64,000 nucleotides of DNA from Beverwykella pulmonaria. Its lineage: Eukaryota; Ascomycota; Dothideomycetes; Pleosporales; Melanommataceae. The notes beneath the pieces are model-generated. The model searched no databases, was not told the origin of the DNA, and saw only the letters and a list, made by a program, of their open reading frames with translations. Both the position numbers and the translations under genes were made by a program. The DNA lies in the NCBI GenBank assembly GCA_001599595.1, contig BCHH01000001.1, positions 602,305 to 666,304 of the forward strand. Direction: 5' to 3'. Numbering within the stretch: the first letter of the stretch is position 1; each line of letters starts with the position of its first letter. This document shows, one piece after another, positions 46,364 to 57,415 of this stretch.

Positions 46364-48706
46364 TCATTTGTTAGAGGTACCGAGGTTCAACCAAGACATG
46401 TCTGGTTGAGATTTCTTTGGTTGGTTTTCTGCTGCTGCTCCACCAGGAAAGACTGTAAAGGTGCTGTCCCGATCTTGCGGCATACCAAGTGGTTGTGGTG
46501 GTTGTATGGGAAATATCGCTCCACTCTCGCGATCCTGCGGCGCACCGGGTCGCGGTTGGCCACCAGGGAAGACTGTAACCGTACTTTCGCGATCTTGAGC
46601 CACACCGAGTTGAGGGGGAGCAAAGAAGGAGGTATAGCCACTCTTGGGGTAGTAGGAGCTCGTGCCGTCAGGGTAATATGAACTGGCTCCGTCTCTATGA
46701 TTATCGCCATAGTTACTACTAGGCGGCCGGTCGTAAGTAGCGGTATTGCCCATTGGTGTCCAGCTATCCACAGGAGCTCGCACATAGTGATCGTCGCGAC
46801 TGACACCTGAGCGTGCGCTGCCGTTTGAATCGGCTCGTGCAAGTTCTGCCTGCATTGACTCCATGGGTACGTGCAGATTCTCGCGGGAGTTTCCTAGTGT
46901 TGGACTTCCAGTGGGAACTCGGTTGATTTGTTGGCCATCAAACTTAGGAATGTCTAGCGGGGCAATACCACCCGGTGGCTGACTGTACATGCGAGAATCG
47001 GTGTACATGGATTGACTGCCAATGCTACTCCTTTCCGACGCAAATGTAGATCGTCCAGTTGACATGTGGGCGAGATTTGTGGCTTCGTTATTCGCAAAGT
47101 ATCGACTCCAACCAGAGCTGCGACTCGGAGGTGGCCGCACATTAGCGTTTGCATTCGAGTTCTGCCGTACCAATTTTTCGGTGACGACCGGCTCAGACTT
47201 CATATCGATCTTTGATAACTCGACTGGCTCCGAGTATCCAAGAGGACTCTTCTTTGTGACCAAGCCTGCTGTGCTGGCATCGCTTGCCATCCCTCTCTTG
47301 TGATTTGTTGCCGACTGGTTGATGATAGCCAACGAGCTGTGCGAAGCATTCATCGAAGCAGAGTAGTTGTGTCCAACGGATCCTCCGGCTTCGCTCATAA
47401 ATTCGGCACCCCGATCCGCAAAGCTGAGACGGTCCTTCTCCACGTATCCAGTCTGCTGTGCTTTCCTGTTCTTGTTTTTTTTGTATTTCAAAAAGAACAA
47501 GAGCAATATCAATAGAGCGGCAATGCTGAAGATCGCACCTAGAGTAGCAGCCAAGACTGTCAGCATTCGGGTCTTGTTGTTCACAGGAGCTGCGGCTACC
47601 GTTGCAGCGCCGGCGTCGGATGAAGCTGACGGCACGGTCGACCCTGCCGATGTTGGTACGAGAGTGGATGAGAGTGTGGCGGATGGTGTCGGTTCTGATT
47701 GGATAACGATTTGTTGTCCAGCAAAGAGCTCCGTTGCGTTCACCCAGTTGTTAGCCCTTTGGTCGAATATGCACATTGGATCCTGCTCGCTTCCTCCACT
47801 TATCACAGCAACGTCGTCTTCGGTTTGAGCAATTGAAAAGGCTACTCGAGTCGCGGTCGGTGCAAGTGTACCGTTGTAGTTTGGCCACTGCTGAATGGTA
47901 AGAAGTCGTTTGGCCTTACCACCAACAGTCTGACCAGGGTCAGCCTTTGCTCCACCTTCTTTCAGCAGCGCAACACGAGTGACTTTGTTTGGTGTCACGC
48001 TCATGTCGAATGTTTCGAGCACTTTGCTTCCATCATCTCCAGATACTACCGTGCATTGTACTTGATCCTGATTTTGAATGCCTTGTTCAAGGGAAACTCC
48101 GAGGTTCTGCCAGCCTGACTGTGTATCGAACAAGAAAACGGCTTTGTTCGTAGCGCTTCCTCCAATCATTACGGCGTGGCTGTCGTCCCAAGGCATAAGC
48201 ATTGGCTTGAGAACAGGAGGTACGCCCTGGCCTTGGAATCCTGCAGTTCGAAAAGGAGCTTCGGTTGATATGACAAACGTCTGATCCGAGGGTATGACAT
48301 TGCCTGGTTCCTGGGATCCGGAATAGACAAGTATTGATTTCGAGGCGGGAAGATATGTGGCGGCATGGTTTAGTCGGTCTTTCGTAACGCGGACATCGGG
48401 TTCGACCCAGTCCCACTTCTTCTGCGCGAACGTATACTGCATTATGCCCGGATAGTCCAACTTGACTGCCGTCGCATTCGTTGTTCCTCCCACAATGTAA
48501 AGTTTTGCTCCACTTTCATCTCCACTTTGCACTGCCTTGACGCATTGCGCACCCGTTAACGAGACACCCATGGGGAGTTCCTTCCATTTTGCTCCTTCTG
48601 CCAAATCTAACGACTGAAATCCAGCTGGCGAGTATGCGTACAGTGTGTTGTTGTAAATGACTGAGCAATGACCGCTCAAGGGGTGGATGGGTTGTGGGAG
48701 ACCCAT
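46364..48706 (-). CDS. Kelch-like beta-propeller single-pass membrane protein
   Basis: A 780-residue frame on the minus strand. Residues 1-340 form Kelch/galactose-oxidase-like blades (SGHCSVIYNNTLYAYSPAGF, KLYIVGGTTNATAVKLDYPG, NHAATYLPASKSILVYSGSQ, HAVMIGGSATNKAVFLFDTQ, DDVAVISGGSEQDPMCIFDQ). A Ser/Thr/Pro-rich stalk follows, then one transmembrane helix at about 383-408 (TLGAIFSIAALLILLLFFLK) with a KYKKNKNRK stop-transfer, and a 365-residue cytosolic tail rich in Ser, Asn and Gly. The tail ends in three related units built on APQDRES or MPQDRDS followed by FPGG. This layout suggests a surface protein with an extracellular propeller. The start is uncertain: no signal peptide lies after this ATG. 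The frame upstream is hydrophobic (LLSLSFHSIVSWIAGIPSL) but bounded by TGA with no ATG, so a small upstream exon is likely. A pyrimidine tract ending CGTCAG could be its acceptor. Confidence 0.82.
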   Translation of the reverse strand: MGLPQPIHPLSGHCSVIYNNTLYAYSPAGFQSLDLAEGAKWKELPMGVSLTGAQCVKAVQSGDESGAKLYIVGGTTNATAVKLDYPGIMQYTFAQKKWDWVEPDVRVTKDRLNHAATYLPASKSILVYSGSQEPGNVIPSDQTFVISTEAPFRTAGFQGQGVPPVLKPMLMPWDDSHAVMIGGSATNKAVFLFDTQSGWQNLGVSLEQGIQNQDQVQCTVVSGDDGSKVLETFDMSVTPNKVTRVALLKEGGAKADPGQTVGGKAKRLLTIQQWPNYNGTLAPTATRVAFSIAQTEDDVAVISGGSEQDPMCIFDQRANNWVNATELFAGQQIVIQSEPTPSATLSSTLVPTSAGSTVPSASSDAGAATVAAAPVNNKTRMLTVLAATLGAIFSIAALLILLLFFLKYKKNKNRKAQQTGYVEKDRLSFADRGAEFMSEAGGSVGHNYSASMNASHSSLAIINQSATNHKRGMASDASTAGLVTKKSPLGYSEPVELSKIDMKSEPVVTEKLVRQNSNANANVRPPPSRSSGWSRYFANNEATNLAHMSTGRSTFASERSSIGSQSMYTDSRMYSQPPGGIAPLDIPKFDGQQINRVPTGSPTLGNSRENLHVPMESMQAELARADSNGSARSGVSRDDHYVRAPVDSWTPMGNTATYDRPPSSNYGDNHRDGASSYYPDGTSSYYPKSGYTSFFAPPQLGVAQDRESTVTVFPGGQPRPGAPQDRESGAIFPIQPPQPLGMPQDRDSTFTVFPGGAAAENQPKKSQPDMSWLNLGTSNK

Positions 48707-51700
48707 GATTAGTGAAGGGATACCAGCTATCCAACTGACGATCGAGTGAAATGAGAGTGAGAGTAGTCAACAGCCCAAGACTCGATGATTAGCGATAGAT
48801 GGTCGACTAGCATTCCAGTTGAATCCGCATGGCGAAGCTGTAGGGTCTAAGGAGTTCAAAGCAAATGGTCGACCACAGGCGGCGCGCTCTCTTTTTTTCA
48901 AAAAAGCAATCGAAAAAGAGCCTAGCCCAAGTGTTCCACCTCCTGTTGCACACGCTGGGAAGGTCAATATATGGGGGACACTGCCGCAGATATGGTTGGG
49001 TTCGAGGGTAAGAGTAGCGTGACGGCGTCGAGGGAGAGGGAGAGAGAGAAGTGATTGATCTGTGGTACGACGTGACATGAGTACAGAGGCAGCGAGCTGG
49101 TGTGAAGCGCGTGATGACTTACTCCAATCGAAGACAGAATGCAAGACCGAAAGTGACTGTTCAGCAGCACCAAATGGATACAGGTTGGACGACTGCACGC
49201 AGAGAGTGACTGGAGCACACTCTTTCAAAGAGGCGAGTGGGGCGTGCAGGACGATGGGGCAAAGGAGAGGAAGCAGCACAGCACAGCGGTGTGCGGGTGG
49301 TGGTTTGACCGGAGGGTTGAGGCTGTTCAGAGTCTCGTGGACGGCGGCTGAGAAGAGACGCAGAGCCTGAGCGAGAAGGAGAGTCCGTAGGCTGCTGAAG
49401 GGGCCCGCCGCTCGACGGGCGAGCAAGGGCTGGCATGGCCCTGGCCTAGAAGGGGCAAGGCGGCGACGGCACGGGCGACGGTGCAGCGGACCATGCTCAC
49501 GGCAGCGCCAGGGGATCATGGTGAAACAGGCCAGTCATTCGCCCGCCGCGCAAAAACCCCTGACACTAACTTTAGCGGGCCTAAAGAGGCGGCGCCCGCG
49601 CAGTCGACGAACACCACCACCACCGCCGGAGCTCCCCCATGATTGACGCAGCGCCGCTGTGCGACTCCGGGCGAGCAGCGGCGCAGCGGCCTTGCGCTGC
49701 CAGCGTTGAGCTGGGCCGGGCAGAGCAGAGCACCGCGGGAGCATCGCGCTCGTCCACCGTCCGTCGCTCATCTCGCCGCGCCGCCCGCTCTTATGCAGAT
49801 CCATATCACAGCGGCCTGTTTGCCCACGCCCACGCAAGCCTGCCTCTGTTGTGAAACTTGGACGTGACTGAACGGGCAAGGATGCTCCGCGAATCAACAC
49901 TGACCGCTTCTTCGACCGCGGTGGTCTCTGCTTCGCAACTCCTCACGAGGGTCGGAAATACAGTGGCTGGCGTACGCAGCTCTGTATTTGTATTGGTTTT
50001 GGCTTCCAGTTGGACTCGGCCTGGCAATACTTTTTCATTCCTCAAACGTGGGAGCCGTTGCCGTGTGCGGGCTGCGACTCGCCGACGGCACGACGGTCGC
50101 CCTCATCACAGCGAGCCGCTCGTCGTTCTGCTCGCCGTCACATACGACAGTCACATCCACGCAGAATTGGTTCGCAGTCGTTGCATCCTGATGGTTCGCT
50201 GCGCTCTCTCCAGCCGCGCGCTCGCAGCCGATTCGATCGTGGTCGCAGGCTTCGGGCGCCAACCACGGTGAAAACATCCCTAGCGAGGTCCAAAACGGAT
50301 TAACCTGGAGCCGGACGCCCATCTGATTGGTCACAGTTTTCGGATTCACCGTGACTATGTGACCTGAACTCGTTCAAATTCCACCACCACGTCTTGATCC
50401 TCCCATCACGTCCTTCACCGTCCATATGGCATCAACCAGGCTACCAACCATTTCTGACCATGGATGAACTGCCTCTCACACTGCACGTCTGCAGTCAATT
50501 TACCCTCGCGACGACCGCATTCGTCGCGCGACATCTTCGTCATTAAGAATACGGGCAGGTCCGTCACCAACACAAGCCTATTGCGGACATTTAATATCGC
50601 AGTCTGCCTGACTGCCTGCCAGAAAGGCAAGCTTCGGCTCAAGAGCCTGCCCTCTGGATATTGCTCTGCATCAGTCTGATCCCGACCCCGCTGACCCTTT
50701 GTGTTGGCAACTCTATCCAACAGCATGGGACGCCATCCTGCGACGAGAGGCTGCACTCTTTCAGCAGCTTGCGACAGGCAACGTCATTCCATTCTAGCAC
50801 TATTCTAGCACTAGCTACTTGGCTTGATCCGGGAGATTACCCCCCACACGCCATTCTCTCACCAATATCTCATGAGGCTCTTATCATTGCGATAATAATA
50901 GCCTTCGCTCATCTCGCGTGTCGTTTACCAGCCAACCTAGCGAACTTATGTCTGCCGGTACCTTATGCGAAACTACAAGATCGCCACGTTTTCTCATGCA
51001 CTCGAAGATAGTAGGTAAATTTAGCTTCATGTTTCAATCTTCCAATTTCTCTCGTATGTTTCTTTATGCAGTCTGTCTTCTGTCACACTTACTTAAGAGG
51101 GGTTTGCCTTAGCCAAAAGGTTTCATTGATGTGCGGCCCACCTTAGTCCGGATTTTGAAACTGTCCCCGCGTTTATGACTGACACAAGTGAGACACTGAC
51201 GAATGCTTATTATTGTTCCAGAATGAGGCATGTTGATCTTGGCAATATCCTTGCGCATGCTGCACTTTTCGAGATGAGCATATAAGAACCGTTATCGTAA
51301 CCACTTCGCTCTATTCTCTCTCTCGTGGCGCGAGCCTCCTCGCAGGAATGCGACACCCATAACAACTGGATACTTGTGCAGCATCGCACCGATTGCTGCA
51401 TGAATCTAAGAGTTCGACTCAGTATCACGTACTGCCCTGACACCTTGCGCAGAGAAATGTTCGCTTACAAAGGAGCGACAGCAGGTCCTCAGGTGTGGCT
51501 ATCAAGTTCTGCAGGTGCCTGGAGCGAAAGTGCATCTGAGACTAGGCAAACAGATACCTCGCGCGAAGTTGTCACACCCGCCACGAATTCGTCAGTTCCA
51601 TATTCTCAGCATGCAATTCCAAGGTACGTACAGTTTGTTGTGCAACCTGCGCCCCAAACGAGCAAAGGCTTCGCAACGGACTTCGAGCGGACACACTGGG

Positions 51701-54125
51701 AGCGTTGACGTTCGCGTAAGAGCTCATTTTTCCAACGACTATGGATCCTACGTTAGTCACAGATCCGCATCACTGGCCGTCTCCGACTTCAATAATAGTC
51801 TAGTCCGGACGTCATCCACACTACAAGAATCGAAGCGGGCGGGATTCCCGTTCTGTACCGCCAATGCTGACATCGGGGTTGATCAACCTTGTGGAGTCCG
51901 AGCCTTACCTCAGATTGGTTCACAGGCCAGGCTTATATCCATCGAGAAGGGTCTTTGTGCTATGGCAAATCGCTAGTACGATAGTACAAATTTGGAATGT
52001 TTCGGTGAATGAATAGATACGTCGGGTTTGCAAAATCATATACACCATCCTGTTACCCATGAGCAAACACGCCAAGGTTCTAGCGAAGCATGCAGTTGGC
52101 AAAGACAACTAGGCATGGGAAGGCTAAGCTACACATTTCCGTCTTTTTCTGAAATCGTGTAAATGTTTACGAGTACGGAAGTTTCCATTTGAACGTTGTC
52201 GCATAGGCTCATGAGGTACACTGCAAACCAAGTATCCATAGTTATTGGCAACAAGAAAAAGGGGTGCATCATCGTTCACAAAAGGGGCCAATGGAACAAT
52301 GTCGAATGACATTCCTGGTTCTCCTGGCGCAGTCATCCTAACAACTGGGGATCGGACTTATTCCACTTCATGCAACGGAGCCGTAGGATTGAATTATTCG
52401 TTCTGATACTTCAATCTCTTTTACTCGTTCACGATCTGATTGTATCCACGATCTTTCTTCTTTACCAGCACTAGTCTTGTATGGCCATTTCAAATCGCGC
52501 ACTTTCTTTCATCGCAAAGCCAATCAATCATTCTCCAAGAATATGCATAGAAAGCGTGACCTACCGGAATTGGGAGTATTTGAAAACTCTCTCTTGGCGA
52601 GGTTGCACCCTCAGGATCCGGCGTTCGGCAATCCTTCCAAAGACCATCCACACTCTCCTTCATCTCACAATATCACCTATCACATTTATGATCCAAACAA
52701 ATTTCGTTTCCTCGGAAGATCCTTCGTTCCTATACTGGCTTGCGACTATACGGACAAGTTCATGGTGTCCCCAAATCTCACACGATGCGCACACTATTTC
52801 GTTACACTGATTAAAATCACGATCCTGGGAAACGATGGATGCGATCCAACCCGACACTACATTCAATGGTCTCCGCAGGTCGATACAATGCATTCTCAAT
52901 GCAAGAGTATACCCGACCCATGCGACACAATCCGGGATCCAACAATCGATAAAGAGAGCAGCTTCCAGAAAGCTTCTAGCGCTGGAGACGAAATGTCACT
53001 GCCAGAACATCTTTGATGCCAGTTGCCAAATCAACACTAGCAAAACTGTGTGGGACAATCATCTCCCGAGACAGGAAATGGTCGAGACGAGGAGCCCGCC
53101 AGTCAGCCCCATGTCAAGGTGTTGTAGGAATCGTGTTCTTTGCTAACGCCACTACTGTTCCTGCGCCACACTGTGCGCAGTTTCTATATGCGAATGCTAG
53201 CCACATTGCACCATGCTGGCATTTCCCCAGCCAATCAAAAAGGCAACTCCGCAGAACTCCGCAGCAAATCCACGTTTGGGCTCAGAGAGCGCTAACTGGA
53301 CTTATGGCTTCCATGTGTTGTCTTCGGTGAATCCGACGCATTTTGTCTTACTCCCAAAGACAACATGGGCGAGCAAGAGGGAAGGGTATGTGGTGCAACA
53401 GAGTAGCCACGTTTGGGTTTCATGGCGTTGAGTATGCATCGGGGATATGATTTGGTAGGACTTGACTCGCAAGGCGCGCGCTGCCTGGATCTGAAGAGAT
53501 AGATGAGGCTAGCGAGGCTGTATGGTATTGTTACCCCGAGGGGAAATCTGAGTCCATGTTGACTTGCTAATATGGTGCTGACAGGTAGAGGTCTTGTTTC
53601 ATAATTAGTTTCCTCAATATGGCATTTCTGCATCAACCAAATCAGTTCTGGCATCAACAAGAATAGAAAATGCCATTCATCTTGAAGAGAAATCTCATGT
53701 CTAGCCGCACCTTGTTCTTGACATCTCTGTGTTTGCTTGGTGAGTTTTCTAGCTACAAGAAGACCGATAACGGATTTGAAGAAACCCAGCATAGTCTTGG
53801 GCATCATTCTCTATGATCAAGCGTTAGAAGGTACGGTATTCCTTCGCCTAGCAAGAATATCTGAGGAGAATGGCGTGACAGCGCGCAAGGGCGATGAAAC
53901 CAACGTAGTGGTAACGGCCGCACGATGATGTCAACGTGTTATAGACGAAGGGCGCGTCGAAGATGGTCAAATGAGGGGTACGGTAAACAAATTATAAATC
54001 ACATCAGCTATCCGAGAACGCAGCAGACTCGCATCCTCACATCCTCAATAACAAGCCATCTTTCTTCGTATCAATCCTTAATTCCCAGTCCTCGCACTCT
54101 CCACCCGAACATAGCAACCACAACA
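48707..54125. other. 5.4-kb region without a recognised gene
   Basis: The first part must hold the promoter, and possibly a first exon, of the beta-propeller gene. 48880-50300 is GC-rich with frames open on both strands. The rest has frames up to 179 codons (one ends at 53016) without known motifs, splice logic or repeats. The last 150 nt are the probable leader of the epoxide hydrolase gene. Confidence 0.45.
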
Positions 54126-55518
54126 ATGGCCGCTTCACAGCCCTACACAATTGCCATCCCCGATGCCTCTCTCCATAAACTCAAGCGCAAGCTCGCCGAC
54201 GCCGACTTCCCTGACGAACTCGACGCCACTAACCAATGGCCGTACGGAGCTCCTCTCTCCGACGTGAAGAGATTGGCTGCGTACTGGGGAAACGGCTTCG
54301 ATTGGCGTAAAGCAGAGGCCAAGTTGAATAAGCTGCCGAATTTTAGGAAGAATGTGGTGGTTGAGGGGTTTGGAGACGTGGAGGTGCATTTTCTGCATGC
54401 GAGGAGTGGGAAGGAGGGTGCGGTACCGTTGTTGTTTGTCCATGGCTGTGAGTGCCGTTCTCTATTTTGTGGAGATGCGTACAAATCAGAGTGGGCATGA
54501 GAAAGTAACAGTGTTTACCATAATCAGGGCCGGGGTCCTTCATCGAAGTCACGAAACTACTGCCTCCCCTTAGCGGCGTGGATAGTGGGCCAGCATTTGA
54601 CATAGTCGCGCCCTCGCTGCCGAACTTTGGCTTCTCGCAAAAGAGTAAGTAACTTCTTAGGGCATATCAGCCCCTCATGATATAAGTATTCTCCCCTTCC
54701 TTTATAAAAAACACTGACTTTGAATCTTCCTTCCAGTCCTCAAACCCGGCTTCGCCCTCCCCCAATACGCAGAAACATGCCACAATCTCATGCTCTCCCT
54801 CGGCTACCCAAAGTACGTGACGCAAGGCGGAGACTGGGGTTTCTATATCACACGCGCAATGGGGATCCTATATCCTTCATCCGTCCTAGTCTCGCACATT
54901 AACATGGTGCGCGCAAATCCCCCAACCTTTTCTTCAAACCCAGTCCTTGCACTCCAACATTCGATCACGCCGTATACAGCTGCTGAGAAAGAGGGCTTGG
55001 AACGCTCGAAGTGGTTCGCAGACCAAGGCTCCGGATACCGACTCCTCCAATCGACAAAACCGCAGACCCTCTCCTATGCCTTTGCCGACAGCCCCGTCGC
55101 GCTCCTCGCTTGGATCTACGAAAAACTGCATGACTGGACGGATGAGTACCCCTGGACGGATGACGAAATCCTCACCTGGATAAGTATATATTGGTTCAGT
55201 ACTGCTGGCCCGAACGCACATGTCAGAATCTATTACGAGGCGACCCACAACTGGACGGAGAAGTTTCCCGGGAGGGAACGCGCGAGTGAGTGGGTGGGGG
55301 GTGTGAAGTTGGGTGTAGCGCATTTTCCGAGGGAGTTGAGTGTTGTGCCAAAAGTTTGGGGACGGACATTGGGGCCTGTGGTGCATGAGAGTGTGAGTGA
55401 TAAAGGAGGGCATTTTGCAGCGTGGGAACGACCAGATGTCATAGCGGGAGACTTGAAGAAGATGTTTGGGAAGGGAGGACCGTGTTATGGGATTGTTGAA
55501 GGGAGAAGTGGGTTTTAG
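54126..55518 (+). CDS. Epoxide hydrolase (alpha/beta-hydrolase with EHN domain)
   Basis: Exons 54126-54447, 54528-54644 and 54737-55518, with introns of 80 and 92 nt, give 406 residues. The N-terminal EHN domain ([40 protein letters not shown]) precedes the hydrolase core. The oxyanion motif HGWPGSF is formed across the first intron near residue 108. The nucleophile elbow is GGDWGFY with Asp near 178, and the general-base histidine lies in [13 protein letters not shown] near 370. Cap-domain tyrosines that polarise the epoxide are available ([18 protein letters not shown]). These enzymes hydrolyse epoxides to diols and in fungi serve detoxification or secondary metabolism; no biosynthetic cluster is visible around it. 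There is no signal peptide or anchor, so a soluble form is likely. Codon use is ordinary. Confidence 0.93.
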
Positions 55519-57415
55519 GTATTTGGGAGCGGTGAGCGGCTCGGCGGCTTGATGAAGTCTGAAAGCCACGATTAGCGCAATTGAAGAAGAATTCTAATCT
55601 TTCATAGTACACTTTTTCGTTGCCTTTCCATAAATCAAACTTTTGTACTTAAGAAGCCGCACACGTTGATTGTGGAGTTTTTACCGAGACTACTTCGACC
55701 TTCTGAACCAGAATATAACCTCCACAACAGTAAAACTCCCCAACAGTAAAACTCCCCAACCCTAACTCCATTGTACCCCTTCGCCAAGACCAACGCGACA
55801 AACCACTATCAGCCATTCCTTGTTTCCCTGCGCCTCATAAACCGCAACAAGACACTCTAATTCCCTATGAAGCTAAATCACTACCGTACAGATTCTATCA
55901 ACACTATTCCTAATACTCAAACAGAGCAAACCAAACAAAGCCGATAGCACTAGACTATCTATATGACATCCAGCCCTAATTTTTAAATCAGTGGACAGAC
56001 AATCTTCATTTTTTAAAGCGATCTTTGCGTATCGGCTCACGCTGTACATGTTGGCGAATAAGAAAAGGGTAGGGTTAATTGGATAAGGTGTTTTCGAACA
56101 TGTGAAAACAGAAAGAGAAAGTTTATTACTATGAGATCTGAGGGTAGAGGCTACGAGAGTGGAGATCTTAGAATTCTATTTCTGGCTGTGCTGGTCCCAT
56201 TGAATTTTTGGAAGTTTAGATAATTGGAGAATATCTGAAATGTTGTCCACTCATATTAACAAAATTCCTTCCCCTCCTCATACTGCGCCTAGATCTCAAT
56301 TTAGGTCCGCTAATGACCTGGAATCATAGTTAAAGTATTGTGGTGGATGTTCCAATTGTAACAGTAGGCCAAGTATTAAACTTGACATTGAGAGCGAGGT
56401 TGGGGCAGAGAAGAGAAGCATTGTGAGTTCGTCATCCGCCAACTTATTAAGCGTCTTCTTGTAATGCCTTGGTATGAACCACTAGCACGTGTCAATAAAA
56501 CTGTCATCCTTGAGGTATTAGATAGTTGGGGAATACTGCAAAGCTATGGGATGAAAATGTGTTTAAGTAGATGTTGTGCCATGAGTGAATCTAACATAGG
56601 ATTTTGAAACGGGAGTCGATGATGGAGATTGTGTGACGAGGAAGCTGGTTTAACAATAAGTATCTAAGTTCTGCAACTGTGGGCTGTTAATACAGAGATG
56701 GATGTGTAATTTGGGAATGTGGTCGTTGTTTATTAGATATAACTAGAGCGAGCAAGAGCAAGAAAGACGAAGCTTCTCTTGTGAGACTCTCCCATGTCAT
56801 ATTCGGCGGCCGACCGACTACTTAAATCCAGAAGACCGAACACGAGACTAAGATGCAAATTCCTTACACATCTGAACTGTACATTTGCACACGTACAACT
56901 TCCGAACTCTGGCCTGATATAAGGCATCACGGGCCGTTAATGGCAATGCACTAGCAGCCCTACACGTCGCGTCAACGCTCTAAAGTTTAAGATACATAAT
57001 GCTATACCTCTTAGGATAAAATGGACTAAACCGGCTCTGACCGTTATGCTCCTCACAGAGAGTGACCGAGAGCGGATTCGCGACCATATCTGAGAAGATT
57101 GAAAAAGAAGAGGGGCCTCTATGGGCTAAGCTACGAGATACATATACGCAAACGCGAAAAGCCCCTTAGTGGGTAGCTATGCCGTATTGTGCTTCGAGAG
57201 GGGAAGGAATCGGAAATTGATGAACAGACACGCTGACACCCATTGATATCAAAGAGGACCAAAGGATTCACGGTCAACCATACATCCTCTAACGTAAGCC
57301 CCAAGTACGCAATGTCAATATCTGCCAAATAATGTCCCGCATAACACCCCCTTCATGTCCTAGCGAGGCCCCGAGCTGCATTATTCTCATGTCGTTCCGT
57401 TTCATAGTCATCTCT
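55519..57415. other. Intergenic, AT-leaning, between convergent genes
   Basis: About 1.9 kb between the 3' ends of the epoxide hydrolase and the methyltransferase. A short direct duplication (ACAGTAAAACTCCCCA) occurs at about 55727-55757. No gene or RNA recognised. Confidence 0.45.

Noticed and set aside
49380..49495. Signal-peptide-like start on the minus strand as first exon of the propeller protein
   Set aside because: The frame has a plausible hydrophobic start, but no convincing donor links it to the propeller frame about 700 nt away.
52477..53016. 179-codon frame as a gene
   Set aside because: No family motif, no clear start (an internal ATG lies near 52543), another frame is open over the same bases, and nothing around it suggests a gene.
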